A stretch of 64,000 bases of DNA from JAPPFW01 sp965200835 (GTDB lineage: Bacteria; Actinomycetota; Acidimicrobiia; Spongiisociales; Spongiisociaceae): positions 186,001-250,000 of the forward strand of contig OZ241390.1 of the NCBI GenBank assembly GCA_965200835.1. Direction: 5' to 3'. Below the pieces are notes generated by a model, which saw only the letters and a list, made by a program, of their open reading frames with translations, ran no database searches and was not told the DNA's origin. Every line of letters starts with the position of its first letter. Within the stretch, counting starts at the first letter, position 1. Positions 35,120 through 44,415 of the stretch are shown piece by piece. A program made the translations under genes and the position numbers.

Positions 35120-35149
35120 ACTGGGAGCAACTAGAGGTTCAGGACACCT

Positions 35150-35995
35150 TCATCGATCGGTACGCCACCACACGGTGCAGTGGTGTCCTACTCCGTCTCC
35201 GACGTATAGTCGACCGTTTTCCTCCCTGACCTGCGACTCCAGGAGAGGTCTCAATTCGGGGCGGCGGGCTATCGGTAAGGTCACCCGCTTTCCATAGAAG
35301 GCGAGTATCTCATCCCAGTTCTCGAACCAGATCGTGGCGGGTCGTTTCCACCGCTCTACGTTCGGTTGGATACCCAGCTCTTCGATGATCACCGCCACTA
35401 GATCGTCGACCGAAGGACCATCGGGACGGTCGACCCCATGCACGGCTCGAAAAAGGGGTGCCGTGGTAACTCGGGGGTGGGTTTCGGTCAACTCGACGAC
35501 CACCGCACGCCTGGCCGTCTCGTGGAGGGCGACCAGAAACGGACCGATGCCCGGTACGTCGTAGGCGACATTGGCCGACATGACCACGTCCGCCTTCGGG
35601 ACCTCCGCGGCCACTTCCGGCCAGCGACCCCGAACCAGTTCAGCGGAGACGCCCAGACGGGCCGCCTCCTCCTCGAAACCATCCGCCATCCCGGCGTCGG
35701 GCTCCACCGCGGTCAGGTCGTGGCCCAACGCGACCAGCGGCAAGGAGACGCGCCCTCTCCCCGCCCCGACATCGAGCACCGAACCCTGCTCGCCGAGCAA
35801 ATCCCGGACGATCTCGACGGTGGCCGGGGGCGGCCCGGCGCGGGCGGCGGCGGAGAGGCGTTCCCACACCCATGGCACCCATCCGTAGGGCGACTCTTCT
35901 GCGGCGTCGAGCAGGCGCTGGGGAATCACCCAGGCCTCCAACTCGGCCCGCCACCGATCAGCGGCCTCATGACTGATCTGGCCTGGACCTCCCAC
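35150..35995 (-). CDS. Class I SAM-dependent methyltransferase
   Basis: A 281-residue protein with SAM motif I LDVGAGRGRVSLPLVALG (about residues 75-93) and the acidic residue in LTAVEPDAG. The rest matches a generic Rossmann methyltransferase. The N-terminal 60 residues (AADRWRAELEAWVIPQRLL) are helical. The target is not predictable. It is convergent with the cyclase gene, and its 5' region faces the cation-efflux-like gene. Confidence 0.8.
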   Translation of the reverse strand: MGGPGQISHEAADRWRAELEAWVIPQRLLDAAEESPYGWVPWVWERLSAAARAGPPPATVEIVRDLLGEQGSVLDVGAGRGRVSLPLVALGHDLTAVEPDAGMADGFEEEAARLGVSAELVRGRWPEVAAEVPKADVVMSANVAYDVPGIGPFLVALHETARRAVVVELTETHPRVTTAPLFRAVHGVDRPDGPSVDDLVAVIIEELGIQPNVERWKRPATIWFENWDEILAFYGKRVTLPIARRPELRPLLESQVREENGRLYVGDGVGHHCTVWWRTDR

Positions 35996-36229
35996 CGGTT
36001 ACTCCTCCTAAGCGCCCGTTGGCCGAGTATGCCGCGCAGCCTCGGAATTGTCCATATCGGTGGTAGCCTTGGTCGGGACGATGACCGCCCGGACCGGACC
36101 CAGAATGGCCGCCGCCAGGAAGGGACATCCGAGCACACCAGTTTCGGTGCCGGCTCAGGCACGGAACCACATCCCGCCAATGGCCAACGGCTGACCATCT
36201 GAGAAGGTCGCCACGCTAAGGGGACGCAC

Positions 36230-36874
36230 ATGGCACATGGCACATGGCAGGAAGAGCAACAGCGGGATACGCTGCTCCGCCGAGCTTTTCGCCTGGAGTG
36301 GCTGACCGTCGGTTGGAACGCCATCGAAGGACTGGTCGCCATCGTCGCCGCGCTAGTCGCCGGCAGCGTGGTGCTGTTGAGTTTCGGAATCGACAGTGTC
36401 ATCGAAACGAGCTCCGGGATCGTGATCCTATGGCGGATCGCGGCCGACAAACGTGCCCGAGATCAGTCCGCGGTCGCGCGAGCCGAATACCTGGCCCGGC
36501 GCGGCGTAGCTGTCAGCCTCTGCTTACTGGCGATCTACGTCAGCTACGAAGCGGCCTCCTCGCTGATCGGCGGGGAACGTCCCGATACCTCGGCGGTCGG
36601 CGTGGTCCTGCTGGTGCTCTCCATCGCGGTGATGAAGTGGCTGGCTATGGCCAAGCGTTCCACGGCCCTCGCCCTGCACAGTCACGCTATGGAGGCTGAC
36701 GCTGCCCAGACCAACCTCTGCTTCCAGCTGTCCGCCGTGGCCATGGCCGGGCTGGGGGCCAATGCCCTATTCGGATGGTGGTGGGCCGACCCGGCCGGAG
36801 CGCTCGTGATCGCCGTGCTCATCTCCCTGGAAGCCCGCCGCGCCTGGAGAGACCCGGGCGCCTGCTGCCACTAG
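36230..36874 (+). CDS. Short cation-efflux-like membrane protein
   Basis: A 214-residue protein with about six hydrophobic segments. It resembles the transmembrane half of cation diffusion facilitators: LLSFGIDSVIETSSGIVIL in the position of the TM2 metal site and LHSHAMEADAAQTN in the position of TM5, ending GWWWADPAGALVIAVL. The cytoplasmic C-terminal domain is missing, as in some actinobacterial cation transporters. The tail ends CCH. Three CATGGCA copies in a row around the start place ATGs in all three frames; only the first (36230), after AAGGGG, reads into the protein. Its stop overlaps the convergent DUF885 gene by four bases. Confidence 0.72.
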   Translation: MAHGTWQEEQQRDTLLRRAFRLEWLTVGWNAIEGLVAIVAALVAGSVVLLSFGIDSVIETSSGIVILWRIAADKRARDQSAVARAEYLARRGVAVSLCLLAIYVSYEAASSLIGGERPDTSAVGVVLLVLSIAVMKWLAMAKRSTALALHSHAMEADAAQTNLCFQLSAVAMAGLGANALFGWWWADPAGALVIAVLISLEARRAWRDPGACCH

Positions 36875-38505
36875 CTGGCTCGGTCGATCGCCCGGACTTC
36901 GCTCGGATCGTCCAGCATCTCCCATCTGAGTAGCGACAGGGGGACGTTGCCGTTGTTCCACAGGTGGTCGTGGAACCAGCGCAGGCTGAAATCGGTGCCT
37001 TTGACCCGCTTGGCGTCGGCCAGCAGGCGGATGACCTCCAGCTTGCCGACCATATAACTCATGGCCAGACCCGGGTTGGCCAGGTACATGGAGGTCTCCT
37101 CCAGAGCGGTCTGGTAGTCGATGGGTATCAGCTCCATGAACATGTCCATCCCCTCGGCAAGGGTCATGGTTCCGGCAGCCAGGCCGACATCCACCACCGC
37201 CCGAAGGCTGCGGAGACGCTTGAAGTTCTGGATGGTCAGGCGCGACCAGGGAGCATCATCGAACAGTCCCGCCTGGAGCATCAGAGCCTCGTTGTAGTGG
37301 GCCAGGCCTTCGTTGCTCATCGAGTCGTAGTACCGGCGGCGGAGTGGATTGGGATTGGCCCAGGAAAGGGCGAGCTGCTTGTAGTGGACCCCTTCGTGGA
37401 TGATGCCGAGCCGGGTGTCGTGGGCGTTGGCTATGTAGAAGTACGGCAGCGGCCGGGTCGGGTCCCACACATAGGTCACCGCATCCTCGTCGAGACGCCT
37501 GTCCGAGGTCAGGTCGTTGGCCACCCCCAGCCAGGTCAGCGGCTGTAGATAGTCGGGGAGGGTGGCGGTGTGGTACCGGCGCAGCGAGTCGGGCTGGGTG
37601 AGCAGGTTCTGATCCTCGTAGAACTCCCGGATCTCCCGCTCCGACCGGATCTCGTGCTCCACCTGAGCCTCGGCCGACTCGAACATCGACTGCCCCGCGT
37701 TCTCCGAACCACGGTTCCGCTCCACTTCCTCCCAGGCATAGTTCCGGTAAACCTCCCGCTTGGCCAGCAGCACGATCTCCTCGGGGGACAGGGCGGAGAG
37801 CGCAACGTTGCGCAGGAACCACACGAAGTTGTCGCGCCCGACCGGCTCGTGGTCGGGTAGGCTCTCATGCCGCTCCCGGAGCCACTCCCGAAACTCGACC
37901 AGCTCCCCAGTGGCCTGAGCCGCTGCTCCCGCCAGCGGAGTGCGGCGACCCGGATCGAACAGCAGGCTCAGCGCGCTCATGGACCGCGGCAGGGCCTCAT
38001 CGATGTTCTCGAGCAGCCGGATGGCCGACCCGGCCAGCGCGGAAGTGCCTGCTCGAGCCAGATTCTCTCGTGCCACCGCCAGCTGCCCGCCTACCTGTTG
38101 CAGGCGGTGGATCACTCCTTCCTGCCGATCGAGGTCGAAGGGTGGAGCCGGCAGCATCGAGTCGTAGACGGGACCGAGGGCTTGATGCACCTGCATGACC
38201 GCATCCCGCTCCCAATTACGCAGGAACGCTACCTCCCACTCGACCCGGGAGATGGCAGAGCCAATCAGGCGATAGTCGACCTGGGTTGCGACCGGCTCAC
38301 TCGCAACGTCGATTGCTTCCCATCGCTGCCGGAATTCGGCAGCCCGCTCCAGCCGGCGTCGAGCCGACGTCCGGTCGAACTCGGGAATCCAATCCGGTGA
38401 CAGCTCCACCCGGGGAACATCGTCCGGACTCCGGTACGAACTCGGAATCCGCCACTCCCAGAAATCCCGGCCCAGATTCTGCACCGCCCGGTTCAAACTG
38501 TCCAT
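36871..38505 (-). CDS. DUF885-family metallopeptidase-like protein, copy 1
   Basis: A 544-residue, mostly helical, soluble protein with the zinc-peptidase-like motif HEGVH at residues 370-374 and a second-shell Glu399 in SNEGLAHYNE, the pattern of the DUF885 family. No signal peptide. Presumed hydrolase of a peptide or peptide-like amide in the cytosol; no DUF885 function can be assigned here beyond that. It has the same length as the protein at 44416 and matches it closely along its whole length. The AlbA_2 regulator gene lies 87 bases upstream on the same strand. Confidence 0.82.
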   Translation of the reverse strand: MDSLNRAVQNLGRDFWEWRIPSSYRSPDDVPRVELSPDWIPEFDRTSARRRLERAAEFRQRWEAIDVASEPVATQVDYRLIGSAISRVEWEVAFLRNWERDAVMQVHQALGPVYDSMLPAPPFDLDRQEGVIHRLQQVGGQLAVARENLARAGTSALAGSAIRLLENIDEALPRSMSALSLLFDPGRRTPLAGAAAQATGELVEFREWLRERHESLPDHEPVGRDNFVWFLRNVALSALSPEEIVLLAKREVYRNYAWEEVERNRGSENAGQSMFESAEAQVEHEIRSEREIREFYEDQNLLTQPDSLRRYHTATLPDYLQPLTWLGVANDLTSDRRLDEDAVTYVWDPTRPLPYFYIANAHDTRLGIIHEGVHYKQLALSWANPNPLRRRYYDSMSNEGLAHYNEALMLQAGLFDDAPWSRLTIQNFKRLRSLRAVVDVGLAAGTMTLAEGMDMFMELIPIDYQTALEETSMYLANPGLAMSYMVGKLEVIRLLADAKRVKGTDFSLRWFHDHLWNNGNVPLSLLRWEMLDDPSEVRAIDRAS

Positions 38506-38592
38506 CGAAACTCCTCACTTCTACGGCCGAGCCGGCCGCCTGCCGCTACGTCGTGGCCGACAACCTACCGGAGGCGTCCCACCCGGGCGGGA

Positions 38593-40365
38593 TCAGCGCC
38601 GGTGGTCCGTCCCGGAGTCCACCGGCAGATAGTGAAAACCACGTCCCATCCGGTTCGGCCGGCTCCCGACCAGCCGGCCGCTGCCGGCCAGATCGGACAG
38701 CAGCGTGCCCGAGTACGGCACGGTCAGTCCGGTGAGATCGGCCACCTCGGTGGACGACACCCGACCTCTCGCTCGTGCCCAGTCCATGATCAGCGCCTCG
38801 CGACCCTCCGCTGTTCGAACAGGACCCAACCGATGGGCCAGGTCCTCCTTGCTCGAGTTGGAGAGCCGGTAGGCGGGTGGGTGGTTCAGCGGAACACCGT
38901 GGACGGGCACGATGATCGGATGTGCATGGATGGTCGACTCGGCGACGCGTTGGAGCGACCCTCCGGCCTCCGTCTCGGACCGTTGCAGCACGGGGGCAAT
39001 TGAGCGGGCATCCACCCAACCTCGGGTGATCGACTGCTCCAGGATCAGCAGCAGATCCACATCACCGCCTGATGCCTCGGGTTCCACAGCGTCTAGAAAA
39101 CCGATCATCCGCCGGTCAGGATCACCCCCGAACAGGCTGACCCGCACGTAAGGACCGGGAAGTTCTTGGAAGTCGGGAGCCGGCCGGCCGATGGCCAGCA
39201 TGTCACTGATCATCCGATCGACACCGATGCCCTCGCGCTCGGCGAGTCCCAGGGTGGCCACCGCCTCAGCCAGGGATCGATATCTAGGAGAGGCGGGGTG
39301 GGTGATGATGTTGTGGGAAGTTACTCCCCCGACGAACCCTCCGGGCGAAGTGATTGTCATCACATCCCCGATGTGCTCGACGGTGGTGGGTTGCGGGGAG
39401 CTCCAGTCCCGATGGACTACCCCGTTCACGATCGCCTCCCGCACTGCTCGGGAAGGGATAGATCGGACTGGGCGGTGAACGAAGCCCAGGCGAACATGTG
39501 ATATCCGGTTGGCATCCTTGCCCGCTTGCTCTACCTCGTATATCTGTGCCAGCAGCGGACCCGTGCCACGGACCCGGTTGGTGCTGTCACCTCCCGGCAC
39601 CTGGCGGCGGAGGTAGTCGATCCCGATGTCGGGTGTGGTTACGAAGAGCAATGTACCGGCATTGGTCAACCGATCCCGGTGGTCGACGAGACCGACCCGG
39701 CGGAGTAGATCCTCATCCGTAGCAGCGGAGAGGTCGGTGCCGTTTCGGTGCCCGTGGTCACGCAGGTAACGGCGGGCGATCTCTATGGCGATCGGGCTGG
39801 CATCGGCAAGTAAATGCCCCGACAGTTGGGCCGACCAGTCGAAGCCCCAGCTATGCATCCGGCGGTTGTGCCAGGTGGTCGGGTCTATTTCCACGCAGTG
39901 ATCGTCCACCCGCCAGCGGATCCGGCCCTTGTAGCGAATGGGCTCGATAGCTTCGTGGGTTGAGAACACCAGCAGGCGGTTTCCCGAGAGCTCGGCAGTC
40001 AGCGCCGATATGGTGAGTTTCCGCTCGGTCAGCTCCCAGATCCGGTGACGGAGCCACTCCGGGTCGGTCTCGGTGCCGATCAGGGTCCCGTCGTCGGCCA
40101 CCCCCAGGATGATGCTGCCGCCTCCCGGACTGTTGGCCATGCAAGCCATCTCACGCGCTAGGTACTGTGCGACTCGGTCGTCCTCACGCGGGCTCGACAG
40201 GATTCGTCCTCTCGAGTCGCGGCGCTCGGGCTCCTCCTTGAAGTCAACTCGGGATGTCTCGATCTGGGCGGGTGGCCGACCCTGTTGCAATGACGAGAGC
40301 GCTTGTTCAATCTCTTCTTGCAGGGGGTCGGGCCCCAGGAAGCGCCATACCACCGGACCCTCCAT
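38593..40365 (-). CDS. AlbA_2 (Schlafen-type) ATP-binding transcriptional regulator
   Basis: A 590-residue protein with an N-terminal AlbA_2 domain (ETSRVDFKEE and NSPGGGSIILGVADDG, about residues 36-100), a HATPase_c_4-type segment (AVREAIVNGVVHRDW, about residue 320), and a C-terminal winged helix (VSSTEVADLTGLT). This is the arrangement of the AlbA_2/HATPase_c_4 putative DNA-binding regulators. The start follows GGAG at a long spacing or the mRNA may be nearly leaderless (TATAAATGG). Four TTATACTTT boxes lie upstream at 40383-40548 and could be its operators. It may control the flanking DUF885 and hydantoinase genes. Confidence 0.82.
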   Translation of the reverse strand: MEGPVVWRFLGPDPLQEEIEQALSSLQQGRPPAQIETSRVDFKEEPERRDSRGRILSSPREDDRVAQYLAREMACMANSPGGGSIILGVADDGTLIGTETDPEWLRHRIWELTERKLTISALTAELSGNRLLVFSTHEAIEPIRYKGRIRWRVDDHCVEIDPTTWHNRRMHSWGFDWSAQLSGHLLADASPIAIEIARRYLRDHGHRNGTDLSAATDEDLLRRVGLVDHRDRLTNAGTLLFVTTPDIGIDYLRRQVPGGDSTNRVRGTGPLLAQIYEVEQAGKDANRISHVRLGFVHRPVRSIPSRAVREAIVNGVVHRDWSSPQPTTVEHIGDVMTITSPGGFVGGVTSHNIITHPASPRYRSLAEAVATLGLAEREGIGVDRMISDMLAIGRPAPDFQELPGPYVRVSLFGGDPDRRMIGFLDAVEPEASGGDVDLLLILEQSITRGWVDARSIAPVLQRSETEAGGSLQRVAESTIHAHPIIVPVHGVPLNHPPAYRLSNSSKEDLAHRLGPVRTAEGREALIMDWARARGRVSSTEVADLTGLTVPYSGTLLSDLAGSGRLVGSRPNRMGRGFHYLPVDSGTDHRR

Positions 40366-40580
40366 TTATAGTTCTAACTCCAAAAGTATAACTGCCTCAC
40401 CCTGGCAGAGGTACGCCTTATACTTTCTCTATTCGACCGGACCAGAAATAAGAAATACAAGATGGGATGAGCCGACCGGCTAGGTTGTTATACTTTCGGA
40501 ACCAAAACACTAACAGCATCGGGCGCGGGGGGTCGATTGTTATACTTTTCCGGCAAGTGCCCCGGATGTGATCCGTTCTC
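40366..40580 (-). promoter_or_regulatory. AT-rich control region with four TTATACTTT boxes
   Basis: TTATACTTT occurs at 40418-40426, 40488-40496 and 40540-40548 in one orientation and inverted (AAAGTATAA) at 40383-40391. The region is far richer in A and T than the surrounding DNA. On the gene's strand the boxes read AAAGTATAA, and the two nearest the start face each other across 26 bases. TATAAC/TATAAG inside the boxes also resembles a -10 element. These are likely binding sites for a repressor or activator of the AlbA_2 gene. Confidence 0.65.
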
Positions 40581-42233
40581 TCAGATCACCATCTCGAGAT
40601 GGCGGTCCCGGGCTCGATCCTGGTCGGCCCGCTCGGCCGGGTCACCCCAGCCTCCCCCTCCCCCGGTCTTGACCAGCAGGCGGGTACCGGCCTCCACCTT
40701 CAGGTTGTTGGCTTTCAACATGTGAATGGGCGTCTGGCCCGGACGGTATACCCACACTTCGGGCGGCTTCCCGTCGCTGCCTCCGAACAGTCCCCATGAG
40801 GGCTGGGTGGCCCGCTCGAACCACAGCTGGACGGTGACCGGCGCCAGCAGCTCGTATTCCCGGATGATCCCGAGGCCGCCCCGCCACTTCCCGTCCCCGC
40901 CCGAGCCATCGCGCAGGCTGTGGCGGCGCATGATCAGCGGGTAACGATGCTCCATGGTCTCGATCGGGAAGTTCTTGAAGTCGCCCGCGGCCGAGTGGAT
41001 CAGGGCCGACTCGCCGTCGCCACCCTCATACGCTCCCCATCCACCGGTCAGCGCCTCCCCCGACAGGAACAGGCCGTACTCGTTCTCCCCCACCAGGATC
41101 ACATTCCACGAGTCGCCCACATGGCCTGCCGCCGCCCGTTCGGGAATCGCCGGGCTCAAGGCCTTGATCATCAGATCGAGGGCCAGCATCAGATGCGGTC
41201 CATAGTGAAGGCAGGGGGCGGTCTCACTCGGGTTGAAACAGGTCCCCTTCGGAGCGATCACCTCCAGGTTGCGGAAGTTGCCGCCCGACACCGGAGCATG
41301 GGGGTTGACCAGGAACTTGAAACCCTGCTCCAAGGCGGAGCGGGTCTGGACCACCCCGCTGTTGATGCTGCCCACGCATTGGCGGTTGGACCCCGTGAGG
41401 TCGACCGTCATGCGGTCCCCCGCCACCGTGACCGCCACCCGGACGTACACCGGGTCTTCGGTGACCCCGTCGTTGTCGAGATAGCCATCGGCCACATAGG
41501 TGCCGTCGGGGATCTGCGCGACCGACTCCCGATCCTCTGCTTCCGCCTGGTCGAACACCGCTCGGATCGACTTGGCCACCTGGTCCCATCCAAAGCGGTC
41601 GACGATGGAGCGGAACCGTTCCACACCCGTGCGGCAGGCACTAATCTCCGCCATCAGATCGCCCACCAGCGCGGTAGGAAACCGCGAGTTCAGGGCGATC
41701 AGATCCACGATCTGCTGATCGAGGCGACCGTCCCGGAAGATACAGGTGGGACCGATCCGCAGACCTTCCTGGAAGATATCCACCGTGTCGGTCACGAACC
41801 CTGCTTCCTTGGCACCGATGTCGTTCCAGTGGGCCTTGGCCGCCGAGAACCCGCGCAGGACCCCCTCCGAGAAGATCGGGGCGAACACCGTAACATCGTT
41901 GAGATGGCTGCCGCAGATGGTGGAGTCGTTGACGATCCAGACATCCCCCTCCCGGAAAGCTTCGTATCCCTTGATCCTGATCACCGCCCGCAGGGTTCCC
42001 CCCAGGCTGCCCAGGAAGAACGGCAAGCCGGGCGCCTGGCCCAGCAGGCGACCCTGCGTGTCGTAGATGCCCACCGAACAGTCCTTCATCTCGTATATGA
42101 CCGGACTGTGAGCACTTCTATAGAGGTTCCTGCGCATCTGCTCGGCCCCCGAGATGAAGGCGTTGCGTACCACCTCGACGGTGGCGGGCGAGGGCATCGA
42201 GTTACCGTTAGCCGTAGCGTCGGACGAACTCAT
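40581..42233 (-). CDS. Hydantoinase B/oxoprolinase C-terminal-domain protein, copy 1
   Basis: A 550-residue member of the HyuB/oxoprolinase-B family, the carboxylase-, kinase- or hydrolase-partner subunit that acts with HyuA in ATP-dependent opening of hydantoins, 5-oxoproline or N-methylhydantoin, or in acetone/acetophenone carboxylases. Motifs include NSTICGSHLNDVTVFAPIF and FNPSETAPCLHYGPH. Its ATG overlaps the stop of the hydantoinase A gene by four bases, so the pair is co-translated. Same length as, and very similar to, the protein at 47695. Confidence 0.9.
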   Translation of the reverse strand: MSSSDATANGNSMPSPATVEVVRNAFISGAEQMRRNLYRSAHSPVIYEMKDCSVGIYDTQGRLLGQAPGLPFFLGSLGGTLRAVIRIKGYEAFREGDVWIVNDSTICGSHLNDVTVFAPIFSEGVLRGFSAAKAHWNDIGAKEAGFVTDTVDIFQEGLRIGPTCIFRDGRLDQQIVDLIALNSRFPTALVGDLMAEISACRTGVERFRSIVDRFGWDQVAKSIRAVFDQAEAEDRESVAQIPDGTYVADGYLDNDGVTEDPVYVRVAVTVAGDRMTVDLTGSNRQCVGSINSGVVQTRSALEQGFKFLVNPHAPVSGGNFRNLEVIAPKGTCFNPSETAPCLHYGPHLMLALDLMIKALSPAIPERAAAGHVGDSWNVILVGENEYGLFLSGEALTGGWGAYEGGDGESALIHSAAGDFKNFPIETMEHRYPLIMRRHSLRDGSGGDGKWRGGLGIIREYELLAPVTVQLWFERATQPSWGLFGGSDGKPPEVWVYRPGQTPIHMLKANNLKVEAGTRLLVKTGGGGGWGDPAERADQDRARDRHLEMVI

Positions 42234-44239
42234 GACGACGGTCCTCCGGTTCGTTCCATGACCAGGTGACCGAGTGCGCCGGTGGTCAGCTCCCAGCCGG
42301 GAGGTATCACAGTGGTGGTGGACGGCTCGATAACGATCGCCGGGCCGGCCAGGCGGCTCGGGAGATGATCCCGACTCACCACCGGTACATCCCTGGCCTG
42401 TCCATCGAACACGACCTCTTCGTGTACTTCGGTAGCCTCACCCCCGACCCCGGTACTGCCCCCGCCAGGTCCTCTGGCGAACTCCAGGATTCCGGTGAGT
42501 CTGATCGCCACCATTTCGATCGGAGCTTCGGGGTTGGCGTGTCCGTAACGTTCTTCGTAGCGCCGGTGGAAGCTGGCCCGGAACTCATGATCGGCGGCGG
42601 TACCCTCCAGCGGGACCGGCAACGAGTATTCCTGGCCGACATAGCGAAGTTCGATGTTGGTCTCGAAGCGCATGCCGGCCCTGGTAGCTTCGTCCACCCT
42701 CATCTCGTGGCAGACCTTGTCCTTCAGGCGGTCGATCGGAGCGGACAGATCCAGGATGGGTTGGTCGAGCCTCCGGTAGAAGGTGGACACCGCGGCGTGC
42801 CGCACATCTCCCTGGAGCATTCCCCACGCCGAGAAGACACCGGGATCCGAAGGAATGATCACCCGCTCCACTTCCAGTTCCTCGGCCAGGAAGGCAGCAT
42901 GGAGGGGACCGGCGCCGCCGAAAGCCACGATCGCGAAGTCACGGGGGTGCAGGCCTCGCTCCACGGTCAGCTCCCGGATCGCTTCGGCCATTACGAAATG
43001 GGTCACCTCTAGGGCCTGCTCAGCTAGCTCGGAGGCGGTCAGGCCGAACAGCTCCCCGACCTCGGACAACGCCTGCTCCGCGGCCTCCCGATCCAGGGAA
43101 AGGGCGCCGGCCAGCTTCTGGGCCTTGGGAAGGCGGCCCAGCACGACATTGGCATCCGAGACCGTGGGTTGCGTTCCACCTCGCCCGTAACTGGCCGGGC
43201 CCGGCGACGAACCGGCCGACTCGGGCCCCACCCGCAGCCCGCCATGTTTCTCGTGGATGATGCTGCCCCCACCGGCCCCGATGCTCACCAGCTCCACCGC
43301 CGGCGCCAGGATGGGGAGGCCCTGCAGCTCGAACTCGGACTGCATGCCCACCTGGCCGTCTCGCACCAGACTCACATCGAAGGAAGTACCCCCCATATCG
43401 ATGCAGATGAGGTTCGGCTGTTCCATCTGCCTGCCCACCTCGCGCCCGCCGATCACGCCCCCGACCGGGCCGGAGTAGAGGGTCAAGACTGCCCGATCGG
43501 CCGCCGAGTCGGCGATCATCGCCCCGCCGTTCGACTGGGTGATGTGCAGCTCAGCCCTAAGGCCCCGGTCGGTGAGAGCGGTCGCCAGCCGGCGGAGATA
43601 GCTACGCACTCTGGGAGTTATGTAGACAGAAGTTACGGTGGTCGAAGTGCGCTCGTACTCGCGCCACTCCGGGGCTACCTCGTGGCTCAGGATGATCGGG
43701 ATGTCAGGTAGGGCCTCCTTGAGAAGTTCCTTGACTTCCAGTTCATGCAGCGGATCGACATAGGAGTGGATCAGCGACACCGCCACGGCCTCGTAGTCCC
43801 CCTCAGCGATGGCTTTGGCGATCACCTCGACCGAGTTGGTATCCAGCGGTGTTAGCACCTCGCCGGAGGCCGACATCCTCTCCTCCACTTCGAAGATCGA
43901 ATCCCGCTCGGTCAGCGGAGTCGGCTTACGGTATTTGAGGTCGTACATCTCTGGACGGTGCCCGCGACCGATGAGATAGGCGTCCCGGTAGCCACGCGTG
44001 GTCACCAGGGCCACCCGCCCTCCGGACCGCTCGAGGAACGTGTTCAGCCCGACTGTCGTGCCGTGGATGAAGAGGTCCACGTCCGACAGGTCAGCACCGG
44101 CCCCCTCGACTGCGTCCAGTACCCCGTCGACCAGGTCCTTGGGTGTGGACAGAACCTTGGATACCTCGGTCCCAGCACCCGACTCCAGCACCAGATCGGT
44201 GAAAGTACCGCCGATGTCAACCGCAATCCTCGTTCCCAT
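42230..44239 (-). CDS. Hydantoinase A/oxoprolinase subunit (ATP-dependent)
   Basis: The start is ATG at 44239 (MGTRIAVDIGGTFTDLV), with AAGGG about eleven bases upstream, giving 669 residues. The DIGGTFTD motif is the actin-like ATP-binding element; a second phosphate loop is ICIDMGGTSFDVSLV, followed by GAGGGSI. The family hydrolyses 5-oxoproline or N-methylhydantoin with ATP, or carboxylates ketones. With HyuB copy 1 it forms a complete heteromeric enzyme. A second HyuB (47695) has no HyuA of its own in this window. Confidence 0.91.
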   Translation of the reverse strand: MGTRIAVDIGGTFTDLVLESGAGTEVSKVLSTPKDLVDGVLDAVEGAGADLSDVDLFIHGTTVGLNTFLERSGGRVALVTTRGYRDAYLIGRGHRPEMYDLKYRKPTPLTERDSIFEVEERMSASGEVLTPLDTNSVEVIAKAIAEGDYEAVAVSLIHSYVDPLHELEVKELLKEALPDIPIILSHEVAPEWREYERTSTTVTSVYITPRVRSYLRRLATALTDRGLRAELHITQSNGGAMIADSAADRAVLTLYSGPVGGVIGGREVGRQMEQPNLICIDMGGTSFDVSLVRDGQVGMQSEFELQGLPILAPAVELVSIGAGGGSIIHEKHGGLRVGPESAGSSPGPASYGRGGTQPTVSDANVVLGRLPKAQKLAGALSLDREAAEQALSEVGELFGLTASELAEQALEVTHFVMAEAIRELTVERGLHPRDFAIVAFGGAGPLHAAFLAEELEVERVIIPSDPGVFSAWGMLQGDVRHAAVSTFYRRLDQPILDLSAPIDRLKDKVCHEMRVDEATRAGMRFETNIELRYVGQEYSLPVPLEGTAADHEFRASFHRRYEERYGHANPEAPIEMVAIRLTGILEFARGPGGGSTGVGGEATEVHEEVVFDGQARDVPVVSRDHLPSRLAGPAIVIEPSTTTVIPPGWELTTGALGHLVMERTGGPSS

Positions 44240-44327
44240 TACCTGCGAATCCCTTCGAGAGTCCCTGTCCCTGAAGACACTGTCCAATAGCGTAGCCCTC
44301 CTCCTAGTGAGCGGCTAACTTGCCGCC

Positions 44328-44356
44328 ACGCTGGAGAGATCTCGAGATGCCAGCGT
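44328..44356 (-). terminator. Inverted repeat between DUF885 copy 2 and hydantoinase A
   Basis: ACGCTGG (44328-44334) pairs with CCAGCGT (44350-44356) around a loop containing GAGATCTC. It lies 60 or more bases after the DUF885 stop at 44416 and upstream of the hydantoinase A start at 44239. There is no T-run. It could be a weak terminator or an operator for the hydantoinase pair. Confidence 0.3.
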
Positions 44357-44415
44357 TGCGAACCCCGCTCTCAGCGCTGACCGATCCGGCGTGCGAGCCG
44401 CCCCGGGCCGGGTTG

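Noticed and set aside
36226..36250. Triple CATGGCA as a protein-binding site
   Set aside because: Better explained as a short tandem at the start codon; no similar words elsewhere upstream.
40920..42269. Plus-strand frame of 449 codons
   Set aside because: Antisense to hydantoinase B, whose own frame has full family motifs.
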